From Pictodentalium vernedei (Eukaryota > Mollusca > Scaphopoda > Dentaliida > Dentaliidae), in the NCBI GenBank assembly GCA_031216915.1, contig CM062296.1, forward strand, positions 62,671,084-62,735,083: DNA of 64,000 nt, written 5' to 3'. Made by a program: the position numbers and the translations under genes. The notes beneath the pieces are model-generated. The model saw only the letters and a list, made by a program, of their open reading frames with translations. It had not been told where the DNA came from and made no database searches. Within the stretch, counting starts at the first letter, position 1. The number at the start of each line of letters is the position of its first letter. Below are positions 1 through 10,685 of the stretch, piece after piece.

Positions 1-162
1 GAAAGTGCAGGACATCATTAGAAAATAGCGCCAATTTTCCGTTTGTTACTTTTAACTCTTTTGACGCGACAGGCGACTGAAGTCGACAGACGGCAGACCG
101 CGGAAAGGTACTGCAGTAGTCATTTTAGCCAACTCTGTGTGTCCATTTCTAAGTGCTTTTAA

Positions 163-404
163 CCCCTTACTCAACGCAGACGATATCAAAATTTATTATT
201 TTAAATATCATTTTTTTTTAATTTTTCAAAAACTTTCAACAAAACCATATCATGTGACCCCTCGTTGAAACGAGCTCGACGAGCTCGTTCCAAAGAGGGG
301 TCACATAATATGGTTTTGGATAAATTGTTTGAAAAATAATATTTTTTCAACTGCTGAAGTTGCATAGTTCGCGGGCGGATGCGGCCGATTCGTTGGGTAA
401 AGGG
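163..404. mobile_element. piggyBac-like palindromic MITE, copy 1
   Basis: The element is bounded by TTAA on both sides (159-162 and 405-408). Its ends are related inverted repeats: CCCCTTACTCAACG on the left and CGTTGGGTAAAGGG on the right. The interior is one near-perfect hairpin: an ATATCATGTGACCCCT arm, the tip CGAGCTCGACGAGCTCG, and the complementary arm. TTAA target sites with CCC..GGG ends are typical of piggyBac-superfamily MITEs. There is no coding capacity. Related copies lie at 17321, 60714 and 61332, and a half copy at 56038. Confidence 0.8.
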
Positions 405-620
405 TTAAACAAACATACGTATTCCTATGTTTCATGCACCATTTATGTCCTATCCATGAACAACGATATCGTCCCTTGAAAGTATAAAGGCGCCATTTAA
501 ATATATACAGAAAATCATTTGAAAAACTGTCAATGAGATCATTAGAACATCTTTTAAAATAATAACGCTAAATTTAGTCTAACAACCTATACTTTCTGTA
601 AAATTCTTGATGGATATTTA
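405..620. other. AT-rich spacer
   Basis: Unique-looking AT-rich DNA between two hairpin elements. I see no gene, RNA or repeat here. Confidence 0.5.
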
Positions 621-763
621 ATAAATATAGCATGGCTTTGAGTTGACTATGCCAAAATAGTGGTCCTCGAGGAGAGGATAGTCCCGACGCGTAGCGGAGG
701 GACTATTCTCTCCTCGAGGACCACTATTTTGGCATTGTCAACGAAAAGTCATGCTATATTTAT
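621..763. repeat. Long hairpin (about 65-bp arms)
   Basis: Two arms from ATAAATATAGCATG to its complement CATGCTATATTTAT enclose a short CGACGCGTAGCG-type centre. The inner arm portion around TCCTCGAGGAGAG is close to perfect. There are no flanking terminal repeats beyond the arms, so this is a free-standing palindrome. Confidence 0.85.
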
Positions 764-1280
764 TATATTAGATGTGTGTGTGAGAAGGGGGGGAGGGGGG
801 AGGTTTTTCATCGGTCATATATGCAAGATAATATTGTTATTCACAGCCAAAGAGAAAAGAAAATGGTTCAGGGTTTAAACAGGTAAACTAAGTTAATTCT
901 GCCCCTCATAGTTCTGGGATAGAGAGGTAGAGAACCAAAACCCCAAGAAACACAATACCATTATTCCATTAACCTCCTCCCCTCCCCCAACACTGCTACA
1001 AACATCACTTTGGATACACATATTTTTATTTCTCCAAACTAAAATAATAATGTTGTTGGGACGAGATGTCTTGTAAAGTATTTACGCTTCAATGGAATTT
1101 TCTAAGCGAATTCGAATGTTACTATTTATAACCGTGCACTATTACCGTGCACTATTCTTTTTTCAAAAATGATAGTAGGTCTGTGCGATTTCGCTGACGA
1201 ACTATCGGAAAATAGGGTGTTTCTGTGCAACCAATCAGAACGCGGGAAAGTCACGTGACATCTAATATTAGGCGCTGAGA
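764..1280. other. Non-coding spacer with G-run
   Basis: It holds a G-rich tract near 786-803 and a C-rich tract near 976-988. Around 1130-1155 a short sequence (CCGTGCACTATT) is repeated in tandem. I see no gene. Confidence 0.4.
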
Positions 1281-1435
1281 AGAGTTAATAAACGAAGACA
1301 ACAGACAGCTCTAGGAGCTCCAGGAGCTGTCTGTTGTTTTTGTTTATCACAAATTACACAAGAAGATTTGGCTTTTTGTAAAGCTAAAAGAAGCAACTAC
1401 TTCACAGATAAACCGTCATTGAGAATATTAATCCG
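1280..1435. repeat. Direct duplication, unit A part 1
   Basis: This segment, with its hairpin CAGACAGCT..AGCTGTCTG (1289-1348), continues through GAAGCAACTACTTCACAGAT. It is repeated at 3110-3255. In this first copy the unit is interrupted at about 1440 by a 1.1-kb insertion and resumes at about 2565. Confidence 0.7.
1289..1348. repeat. Short palindrome
   Basis: Near-perfect inverted repeat of ATAAACGAAGACAACAGACA with its complement, centred on GGAGCTC. A diverged sister palindrome sits at 3130-3170. Confidence 0.8.
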
Positions 1436-1439
1436 CTCC

Positions 1440-2560
1440 ACACCTACCAGCCCTTTGGCTTTTTGTTTTGTGAATGTGTTTTCACTTTAATTTGCACTTC
1501 TGCTTTTCGGTATAAAATACCAAATGTTATATCAATGGAAAGGACAGTGTGTGTATTATATGATACGTTCATGGGCGCAGATCTGTTGTAAGAAGTGGGG
1601 GGGACATGACCGAAAGCAGATGCCGAAGGCATCTGCCGCGAGTGCCGAAGGCACGAGCGTTTAGAGGGGGGTCTGGGGGGGGGGGGGGGGGGTTCTCCCC
1701 CCAGAAAATTTTTTTCAGAAAGGGATAAAAAGAAGCATTCTGGCAGCATTTGGAGTGAAATCCTTTTTGTTTTTTTAAGCCTTAAAAGGCTATTTTTAAC
1801 TGAATTTTTTCATATCACTGCTACAGAATTGGGTGATTTTAAATACACTTTAAAAATAGCTCACCGTAAGTTACGGTGAGCTATTTTTAAAGTATATTTC
1901 GTAAGACCGCTCATTCGACACATCTAAGGTACTTGCAGTTGTTACTGCAGAGTCTCACAAAGAGTCGAGGTTGGGCGGGGATGACAGATGCCCAAAGCAT
2001 CAGTTGTGAGTGTCGTAGCTTACTGAGGGTGGTTCGGATGTGGGGGGTGGGGCAAACCCTCGAAAATATTTTAATGCAGCTCTCAAATGCTGCATTTTGG
2101 TGGCTCTGGGGTGAATTTCCTGTTGGTTTGTCTTAATAGAAAATATAGTTTTTTCAACAACACGTAATATTTTGAAGTACTGGTCCGTTTAATCTGATTA
2201 ATAGTGATTATCATATACCCCAAATAAAATAACACTTGAGCCTGTACTCACATAAATAAACGTTAATCAACATGCTCGTGTCAAACGGGAAAGCCCCCAC
2301 ATCTTGTGTGATAACTTTCCATGTCAAGTTGATTTCGGATTTTTATGGGGGGGACACTACACATGATGTCCCCCCCCCACAAAATGTTTGGGGGGGGGGA
2401 CACGCCCCCCCCCCCCCCATGATCTGCGCCCATGGATACGTTGCGACCTTTTTTGATACAATTAACAGACAAATAGGTACAGAACATCAAAAGATGGTGA
2501 ACACGCCGTTTTGATACTTATATATGGGTTTCAATAGATAATAGTGAAAATTCCAAACTG
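1440..2560. mobile_element. Foldback-like insertion with G-rich inverted arms
   Basis: The sister copy of the surrounding duplication (3110-3388) lacks this 1.1-kb block, so it looks inserted. Near each end is the motif ATGGGCGCAGAT, at about 1570 in the plus sense and about 2430 in the minus sense. Each copy is followed inward by long G or C runs, giving inverted arms. Two small hairpins with tip GCCGAAGGC (about 1616-1626 and 1640-1650) and a perfect hairpin (1843-1897) lie inside. I assign no superfamily because no clean target duplication is visible. Confidence 0.5.
1843..1897. repeat. Perfect short hairpin
   Basis: TTTAAAAATAGCTCACCGTAA is followed almost at once by its complement; the loop is only a few bases. 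It lies within the G-rich insertion. Confidence 0.8.
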
Positions 2561-2564
2561 ATTA

Positions 2565-2695
2565 GGAAAATCATTGTACAAAACCAACTTGTGTTTTTTA
2601 TACTATTCTGCGGGAAAATGGCTGAAGTTTGTGAAAGGATGCGCACATGGATGATAATTTGCTAACATTTCGAAATTTCTATTTTTATATATGAA
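2565..2695. repeat. Direct duplication, unit A part 2
   Basis: ATTGTACAAAACCAACTTGT through CTAACATTTCGAAA is repeated with modest divergence at 3262-3388. In the second copy it follows the first half of the unit directly. Confidence 0.7.
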
Positions 2696-2699
2696 ACTC

Positions 2700-3105
2700 C
2701 TAAACAATTATGGGGAAGTTGACAGCCACACATTTATTTCATTTATTCGGGCTTGACATGGTTGACGATTTTGGTCACTGAAGTGATTTGAAGGAAAGTT
2801 GGCTCCCCTTAGTTTCCCAAAGTTGTCAGTAAATTTAACGCTAAGAGTATGGGAATTTCATCTGAATATTAAAATTAATGTTGGTGAATTTATATCATGG
2901 ATGTGCGCAAAATTTCTCAAACTCCAGACATTTTCCTGTAGAGTGCTGTATAAATACAGAAATTGCTTTTTTACACTTTTTCCACAATGGATTTCGTAAG
3001 AGTTATATTTCTGGAATTGCTTAACGAGAGAGGGAGGTCCGATTAAGAAGCAGGTAATTGTTGAGAAAACCCCTATGGTATTAGCAGAAAATAAAGTCAA
3101 GTTTC
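2700..3105. other. Spacer, nothing recognised
   Basis: AT-rich sequence between the two halves of a direct duplication. The short open frames here have no recognisable motifs. Confidence 0.4.
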
Positions 3106-3109
3106 CTTT

Positions 3110-3388
3110 TATTACTGTTAATAGCTGAAAACAAACAGACAGCTTCCAGAGCTGTCTGTTGTTTTCGTTTATCACAAGTAACAAAAGGAAAACGTGACTT
3201 TTCATGATAAGTTAATTAGAAGCAACTTGTTCACAGATAATCCGTCATTAAGAATAAATTGTAAATAATTGTACAAAACCAGCTTGTGTATTTTATACTA
3301 CTCTGCAGGAAAATGAAGTTTGTAAAATGATGCACACATTAATGATACAAATTCGCTAACATTTCGAATTTTCAATTTTTAAATGAAA
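3110..3388. repeat. Direct duplication, unit B (uninterrupted)
   Basis: Second copy of the 1280-1435 plus 2565-2695 unit, here contiguous. It begins with a hairpin (3130-3170) whose arm ACAGACAGCT matches that of the first copy. The lack of interruption gives the pre-insertion state of the duplicated locus. Confidence 0.7.
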
Positions 3389-3961
3389 TCCCATGTCCTC
3401 AATGCTTAAGTTACTGGTAGCTTTAGGGAAGTAAGGGGACCTAACCATACTGTAAACCAACTCCAATGACGAAATTGTCAGCCACGCGGCTTGTCCACAT
3501 TTTTACTAGCCAGTATCGATACGTTCACATCTGGCTTGTAAACACGTCAGTCATATCATTCTGCCCACATTGTTAATGTAAAATAACGAACTTGATCCTG
3601 AGTGGTATATATTAGGCTGGGTCAGGCGCACTTTTTGGGAGACCCCGATCGGCGAGGGTGATGGGCCGTCCCTCCCCTCTAGGCGGCCACACACGATAGG
3701 CGTTCTGGACCACTAGGCGGACCCACCCATCGGGTAGCAAGGAGAATAAACGCGCAGCAAGTAGAATAAACGCAAGTGGATAAATATTTGTATTTCTTGA
3801 ATGCTACACTTTCTGTTGAGCGTGACGGAAGTGGACTTACTGAACCAGAAAATAGGTTAAATTGAGACGGCTCCCACGGCTTATGCTGTATGCAGTGAAA
3901 TATTTTGATATCGAAAACGTATCATTTAGAGATAAATGTATTAGCATTTTGTATCATGAAG
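3389..3961. other. Spacer, nothing recognised
   Basis: Contains a GC-rich patch near 3640-3740, unlike the surrounding AT-rich DNA, but I see no gene or known repeat in it. Confidence 0.35.
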
Positions 3962-4236
3962 GGTGTCCTTGGGCGAGGCACTTAACCCCAAATGTCCACA
4001 TGGGGGCACGATGACGCCGTGTACTAAGGCGTACTGCACGTCGATGGTGCGCATGTCTTCAACCAATCTAACCCCGCCTGTGCTACAGTGCGGAGTGCTG
4101 GGGAGCTGACAGCTGTTCGTCGTTGCTCGGTGGTTCTCTCCGGGTACTCCGGCTTCCTCCATCCGTAAAACTGTCACGGTCATGATTAGCCATTGTGCAT
4201 AAGTATGTGACCTTAAACACCAATAAATAAATAACC
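3962..4236 (+). mobile_element. SINE body, 5' truncated
   Basis: Starts at the body motif TGTCCTTGGGC, so the Pol III head is missing. It continues through GTACTAAGGCGTACTGCACG, GGTGGTTCTCTCCGGGTAC and TGACCTTAAACACC, and ends in an AATAAATAA tail. It has the same body and tail as the complete copy at 61704. 5' truncation is usual for LINE-mobilised SINEs. Confidence 0.85.
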
Positions 4237-4539
4237 ATGAAGGGTGAAAATACATGTCCCTGGATCTTACTTGTTGAGTTAACTCTCTGGTGAGTACTGT
4301 TTCCTACATAGTGCCCGGAAACTCAATGGTTGGGGTTTGTACGCCTGCTGAAAATGTGGAATAGGGGTGGAAACGACCCTCGCCCTTTGCAAGAACTGTG
4401 GAAGCGATTACGCCCTACCCAAAAGCCGACGTAAAAAAGAAAGCGATATTAAAAAGGAGTTTCGTCGCTTAGGCAAAACATCCTACTAAAAATTCCCTAT
4501 TAGAGAAATACGATTCACTTTTGATATACATAGCGGACT

Positions 4540-7500
4540 ATGGACAAATACATCAATCAGCTGTTGGATGAAATGCTAAAACCGGAGCCAGTTCAGTGTG
4601 TTGTTCACAACATCCTGGATGAGCCGATCCCGGAAGCCACGAAGAGGCGCTTACTAAAGCCCCTACTTCCTAAACACCCCGGCCTATACCAGTCCCACTG
4701 ACGGCGTACGAAAAGAGAGAGAGTGCTATCAAAGAGGAATTCAACCCAATTCCTGTAACAATGAAAATAAGATCGATTCAGGACTATCAAAATGAGCTCC
4801 TGGATCTGTTCATTGTTGCGCAGCGACAAAGAACAAACAACTTAATGCTCAGGCAGACCCTCTGGGCAATAGGGAATTTCTTGCGGGGTTGGCAGATGGA
4901 TGTCAACCAAGGGCACCCCAATAGTACGGATCAAAGAGCCTTCTTAGAAGCTGTGCGCTTTCAGATTCACAAGAAGCTTGTGGAAGAAACCGAGTCAAGT
5001 TCCAGCTTGCTCTTAAGATCCAGCTTCGCAAAGATAATCCTGATGGTAGTGAGGGGTTCACAAACCCTATACTTCGCCACAAACAAGAAGCTGTTTTAAA
5101 GGCCTATGAGATTGATGGACATTAGGCAGAGCACCCCCACACATCCAGAAGACGCTCGAAAGATAGACACAGCGAGGTTCAGGATGGGAGGTAAACAAGG
5201 TAGAAACGATGTGGTTAGACATTGCCCGGTACCAGCCACTACGAGGAGGCTCATATATTCCATTACCCGCAGCTTTGGGTAATAAGAAAGCTATTATGAA
5301 TGCAAAGAATAGGGACGACAACTGTCTACGCTGGGCCTTGCGCTCTGCTTTGTTTCCAGCTAGAAAGGACGCCCAAAGAACTTCTAAGTATCTAGAAAAT
5401 GATGGGTTGGATTTCACAGGAATTGAAACACCAACACCTCTCTCCCAGATTCAAAAAGTAGACAAACGGAATAACTTGGCCATAAATATTTTTGGATGGG
5501 ATAAGAGGGTCATAGTGAACAGACTCAGTAATCAACCCCAAAAACACATCCCGAATCCACCTTCTACTCATTGAGAAGACAGGTAAGTTCCACTACACCT
5601 GGGTTAAGAACCTGAACCGCTTGCTGTTCCAAGAAAACAAGACCAACATAGTCGACTATTTGTGCGAGCAGTGCTTACACGGCTACTCCAGGGAAGACCT
5701 TCTGTAAGCCCACAAGCCAGAGGGCAATGGTATTGGGCAGACAGAAGTGACGTTGGAGATGCCAGAAGAGGGGAAGAACAAGCTTGCCTTCCGGAACCAC
5801 CACTCACAGATGCCGACCCCTTCATCATGTATGCTGACTTCGAGGCCCTTACAACCAAGCTTGCAGGGGAAGAGCTCGACCCCACAAAGAGCAACACTCA
5901 GAAAACACAACAGTATGAGGCTTGCAGCTACTGTTACCTAGTTGTGCGCTGCGATGGTCAGACACAGCCACTCGTGGAATATCGGCGGCCAAATGCAGCG
6001 GAACACTCCCTCAGGGCAGTCCAGGAAGAGGAGCGGAAGATCAAATCTGTGCTGGCCAATCCAAAGACAATGGTGATGACTCCAGACGATTTGCGGGCCT
6101 ATAGTACAGCCACCACCTGCTGTGTGTGTGAAAAACCTCTGGCAGAGCGCTCAGTCCGTGATCATTGTCATTTAACTAGGAGGGTCCGAGGCGCCGCTCA
6201 CAACGAGTGTAACATCAAGCTGCGGTTAAGTCCAAAAACCACAACAATGCCGGTCGTCTTCCACAATCTGCGTGGATATGACTCTCATCTTCTGATGCAG
6301 GCCATTTCCAAAGTGGAGGGCAAAGTCTCATGCATCCCTAACAAGACAGAGAAGTACATCTCGTTCTGCCTTGCGCAGCTCAGGTTCATTGACAGTTCCC
6401 AGTTCTTGCTGGCCTCCCTCGACAAGCTGGTGGCGGCCAATCAGCCCGAGGCCTTCCACATAACAGTTCAGCTTGACAAGCTGGTGGCGGCCAATCAGCC
6501 CGAGGCCTTCCACATAACAGTTCAGTATCAGCCCATCAGAAAAAGAAGAAGTTGCTGTTGCGAAGGGGGGGGGGGGGGGGGTGGTATACCCCTATGAATA
6601 CATGGACTCCTGGGAGACGTTCGCTTTAAGGGAAGTATTCTACAGCAGGCTGAATGATGAGTCAACAAGTGAGGTTGACTACTCCCACGCACAGAACGAA
6701 TGGGCTATTCTCAGATGCCGCACTCTATGGGATTATCATGACCTCTACAACTGCACAGTTGTTCTCGGTGTCGATGTTTTTGAAGCCTATCGGAATACGT
6801 GTATGCGACAATGTGGTCTGAACCCAGCGCATATTATTACACAAGTCCCGGCCTCTACTGGGATGCACTGCTCAAGACAACAGGCGTGGAGCTGGAGCTA
6901 CTGACGGATTATGACCAACACATATTCATTGCGAAAGGGTTAATGGGTGGATTCTCTATGGTCTCAAAGCGTTATGCAAAGGCCAATAACCCTACGGTTG
7001 AGGGTTACGACCCCTCTAAGCCAAACACTCATCTAATGTACCTAGATGCAAACAATTTGTATGGGTTCGCAATGAGCCAGCCACTGCCAGTGGATGGTTT
7101 CAGGTGGGGACACAATCCGACAGGGCTCTCAATATCAGACCATCCGGCTGACAGCCCACAAGGTTACATACTCGAGGCGGACCTAGAGTATCCTGGAGAA
7201 CTGCACGACATGCGCAACGCATACCCACTAGCGCCGGAGCGCATGGTCGTCCAAAAATCGTGAATGTCTGAATATCAGCAGAACCTTCTAGGTGGTAGGA
7301 TGGCACCGACTAGAGGTTGAACAGCTGGTCCCCAACCTCCGCAACAAAGAACGCTGTGTGCTTCACTTCCGGAACCTCCAGTTCTGTCTGTCTCTAGGAA
7401 TGCGGTTGAAGAACATCCATGGGGCCCTCTGCTTCAGCAGTTGCCTATGGATGGAGCCCTGCATCCGGATGAACACAAAGCTTCGCAAGAAGGCCACCAA

Positions 7501-8370
7501 CAACTTTGAGAAGAACCTCTACAAGCTCATGAACAACACCGCGTTCGTGAAGACTATGGAGAACCTCCGCAAGCGGGTCGACGTGAAGCTCGTACGTGCA
7601 AACGATGAAGGCAAATTAAGACTCTTGATAGCCAGGCCAGCCTTCGCACGGGCAAATATATTTGGTGCCGTCCTTGTAGCCATCCAGGGCCACAAAAGCC
7701 GCCTAGTACTCAACCGCCCTGTATACTGTGGTATGAGCATCCTAGACCTCTCTAAGCATCTAATGGACTTCTACTACAACCAACTCAAGACGCAGTATAG
7801 TTCTCGCTGCCAGCTCCTCTACACAGACACAAACTCCCTTCTGCAAGAGACCAACACCAATGGCGTGTACAAAGACATGGCAGACCATGCCCACCTGTAT
7901 GACACTTCTGACTTCCCGCAAGATCACCCGCTACACAGCACCGTAAATAAGAAGGTATTGGGGTAAGATGAAGGATGAGTGTGCTGGTCCCATCCCCGAG
8001 TATGTGGACCTACGACCCAAGATGTACTCCATCCTTGAATCCGAAGGAAAAAACATCGAGAAGGCTAAAGGCGGAAAAAGTGTGTTGTGAAGAAACTCAT
8101 CCGCCATGAGCAGTATGAAGAGGTCCTCTTCGCAAAGAAGACTTTTCGTTCGGAGGGCCACAGAATCTACGGGAAACACCTGAACAAGGTATCCCTATCC
8201 CCCTTCGACTCCAAGCGGTGGATTTCTGGAACTGGTGTGGACACAATGGCATGTGGTGATGGTGATGGGTGGAAGCTGAGTATTAGGAGGCACCACGAGC
8301 AGATTCCCGGACGAAGCCACGAGCTGGTCCATCCAATAAATAGTAGAGGACAGGTTCGCCGGGCTTGGTG
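4540..8370 (+). pseudogene. Maverick/Polinton protein-primed family B DNA polymerase, broken
   Basis: In the living element this enzyme copies the transposon from a terminal protein primer. I chose ATG 4540 (MDKYINQLLDEML) as the start because coding similarity to the family begins there. Domains in order: N-terminal region (4761-5570); 3'-5' exonuclease motif YADFEA (5830); a Cys/His cluster resembling recombination endonuclease VII (CCVC..DHCH..HNECN, 6118-6226); second exonuclease motif FHNLRGYDSH (6259); polymerase motif A LDANNLYG (7042); motif B KLMNNTAFVKTMEN (7522); motif C YTDTNS (7820). The family normally has YTDTDS, so the last catalytic Asp is replaced by Asn. The frame is broken by a stop at 4699, shifts near 5000, 5150, 5575 and 5815, a 54-bp tandem duplication (6421-6474/6475-6528), a 17-base G run (6565-6581), breaks near 7260, and a TAA near 7965. 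The 3' end converges on the integrase. Confidence 0.9.
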
Positions 8371-9105
8371 ACCGAGGGACCACACAGGGTCAGTTGCACG
8401 AAGATGACCCCCCCCCCACCCCTGCCCCCCCCCCCCCCCGCCTCGTAGAGAGCGAACACCCACATTGGAAAGGGGCTTCTGCTCCTTGAAGGCAACAGGG
8501 CGGCCAGAAATCACAGAGGACTTTTGTGTCATAGCCTTAGCCTTGACGCGTCAGATGGCCACTTTTTAGTTAATCGAGTCACCTCACCATTCAGCGCCGC
8601 AACAATGGTGGGCAGCCGAGCGACCCATTCACTTGGCCTCTCACCTGACGGTAACCTCATCTCCCGGACGTATTGGTGCCCCGAACAGTCGCTCTGCCAG
8701 GGTTCGGTGGAACCGCTCTACAATTCCCTGGTCCCGGTGCACGACCACGCCAGACTTCTGTCCCGTATTTCGCGAGCAGCTTATTCACCGCGCCCATGAA
8801 CTCGCGTCCTGGATCGACATGAAGCATCTGAGTTTGTGTATATTTCTTAGGGCGGCCGCGATCTCTTTGGCCTCTTTTGTGGCCAGGGGCTCTGCCTCTT
8901 TATAGCGGGAGGCTACATCAACAACCGTGAGCGCATACTTGTAGGTTTTTCGGGCCATACAGTCGTGCTGCAGAACTTGGGTCGTGGTATGAATGTGCTT
9001 CCCTTCCAGTACCCCTTGGGGCTGTAGTAGATTGAAGCCAACTTTGTTGCAAGCTTGCTGTCCATTCTTGGCTATTCCAGCATCCTTTGGACCTCTAAAA
9101 GCCAT
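8260..9105 (-). pseudogene. Maverick/Polinton retroviral-type integrase, broken
   Basis: Integrase of the rve (DDE) fold, which inserts the element into host DNA. Reading leftward from ATG 9105, the longest frame holds LTVVDVASRYKEAEPL (about 8886-8937) with the first catalytic Asp. The second-Asp region (VDPGREFMG) follows in another frame near 8800. The glutamate region (QGIVERFHRTLAERLFG) follows in a third frame near 8675-8735. The C-terminal part runs on to about 8260 (KPGEPVLYYLLDG). At least three frameshifts split it, and C runs at 8406-8440 (G runs in the gene) interrupt the C-terminal part. It is convergent with the polymerase and divergent from the capsid-like gene. Confidence 0.82.
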
Positions 9106-9138
9106 ATTGGAGAAGTCTTATAATGATAATATACAATT

Positions 9139-9834
9139 ATGTACGTGGCACTATCTGACGTTCAAATCGTGGACCTACCAAGGGCGATCCCTGCCGGAGA
9201 GCAATTTGAGTGTGCCCTTGCTGAAGTGACCTACTACCCTCTTTGGTACAACATTAGTTCGAGGCTAGGCAACAATTTTATTCGCATCGTGGATGAGAAA
9301 AGTGACTCGGAGCGGAAGATAAAGATGCCAGATGGCTATAACAATGTATGCGATTAGGTGTTTAGTCACGTTGGTGCTATACTGGATCTTCACAAACCTT
9401 CGAATCGTCTGCGACTCAAGAGAGATAAGTCTCTGAGACTGGGAGGGTTGGCACGCATCTTGGGATTTGCAACAAACAAAATCCCTCGTGGAGGGAAACA
9501 GCTGATGGGGGATGAGTTACCTCAACTTGCGACCCACCGTGAGCTCTACTTTCATCTGTCAGAAGTCAGCACCACAGATAATGTTCACAACTGGCTACCC
9601 AGCACACTACTCTGAACAGTACCTGTAGCAAATGAAAAATATGCCAGTTGCAGAACAGTAGCTTTCTATCATATGCAATACAAAAGGCTTGCCCCAGGCC
9701 CTATAAGTAATGTTACAGTCCACGTTTTAGACAACAGAGGTGGCCCTATTGAACTGCAGCACCTATCCGTAACAGTACATATTCGAATTAAATCTGTTCC
9801 TACGGAAGAACGGCAACAGCTGCAACAAGTATAA
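9139..9834 (+). pseudogene. Polinton penton/minor-capsid-like gene with two nonsense codons
   Basis: One frame runs from ATG 9139 to TAA 9832-9834, interrupted only by TAG (9355-9357) and TGA (9613-9615). That gives about 231 codons. The N-terminus (MYVALSDVQIVDLPRAIPAG, then FECALAEVTYYPLWYNI) resembles the jelly-roll opening of Polinton penton or minor-capsid proteins. So do a middle ARILGF segment and a C-terminal NVTVHVLDNRGGPIEL..TVHIRI strand pair. Assignment is by pattern recognition only. It starts 33 bp from the divergent integrase start. It is far less damaged than the polymerase, with no frameshift seen. Confidence 0.6.
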
Positions 9835-10004
9835 AGACATGGTGAATAGCAGAGGACCAGGAGCACATGATGCATTGCCTTGCACGACCCTTCAGCTGGC
9901 TGATCTCGTGGACACACGGGCCTTTGGAGAGCCAGGGATGACGGACAAATTGTATGTATTTCAGCTCTCCGATGGACTATACAAGAGAAAAGAGCTGCCA
10001 GTTG
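9835..10004 (+). other. Short unrecognised open stretch inside the Polinton relic
   Basis: A 73-codon frame starts at ATG 9839 and runs past the repeat boundary to 10060, so it is not a clean gene. It could be the eroded start of another element gene. I recognise no domain. Confidence 0.25.
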
Positions 10005-10385
10005 AAGCACTTGCAAATGTTCATCACTGGTGTTTTCAATTGTTTCTTATGCTATTATGAACAATTATAAATACATTTCGTGTGTGGAATATATGGCGCT
10101 GAGATTAAGTATTGATCCACTTTCTGCATTCTGTATATGTAGTCGAATATTTATCATTGTTTATTTACATCATTACATATACATGCATCCCAGTAGAGGT
10201 TAGGAATGATGATAATAATCTATTTTTACTGAAATATAATTGTTCGGCACGCAATTTTTCTACATGAATTGAATTACGCTAATGATGCAGCTTGAGATTG
10301 ATAGAGACAAATGTGCACTTATTTGGCGCGGTATTACTTCAGTATAGTACACACTACAGTCACATGACTTCTAGTTTCAACTGTA
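10005..10385. mobile_element. TA-flanked element, right-hand fragment
   Basis: GAACAATTATAAATACATTTCG through ACTTCTAGTTTCAACTGTA aligns with 16100-16440 plus 17090-17129. It ends in the terminal repeat CTAGTTTCAACTG followed by TA. The left part is missing and the fragment abuts the Polinton relic directly. Confidence 0.7.
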
Positions 10386-10539
10386 CTTCACCCGACAGCC
10401 CCAACGAGCTGTAGTAATAAATTATCTCTTAAACTATACTGATCTTTTTCGCACTTTGGAGACGACCAAACATTTTTCTTTAATAAAACTTTCATATAAG
10501 AAATGAAGAGAATTATCTGTCGCTTAATCGGAGTATAAC

Positions 10540-10685
10540 ATAAGTTATCACCCCATCATGTATGGTATATGGAGATTTAGTACCCGGATGTCAGTTTTTA
10601 AACACCGAGCCGAAGGCGAGTTGTTTAAATGAGACAACCAGGTATTAAATCCTCATATACCATACATGGTGGCGGAGATAACGTT
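10540..10685. repeat. Long hairpin with GCCGAAGGC tip
   Basis: Arms ATAAGTTATC..CATGTATGGTATATG and complement CATATACCATACATG..GATAAC enclose the centre ACCGAGCCGAAGGCGAG. The arms are imperfect but continuous over roughly 70 bp. Confidence 0.75.

Larger units (their letters stand above)
4320..10004 (+). mobile_element. Maverick/Polinton relic (truncated)
   Basis: Three element genes lie together: polymerase (+), integrase (-) and penton-like (+). I do not find the major capsid, packaging ATPase or protease, nor Polinton-type long terminal inverted repeats, so only an internal portion survives. The right boundary is set where an unrelated dispersed repeat begins (about 10005). The left boundary is uncertain: 4250-4540 has no recognised content. 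Confidence 0.7.

Noticed and set aside
2272-2514. Proline-rich 80-codon frame
   Set aside because: It arises from C runs in a G/C-rich insertion, with an overlapping frame on the other strand.
5662-6597. Intact 311-codon gene
   Set aside because: It is an internal open segment of the broken polymerase; the apparent ATG is inside the gene and the end is created by the G-run frameshift.
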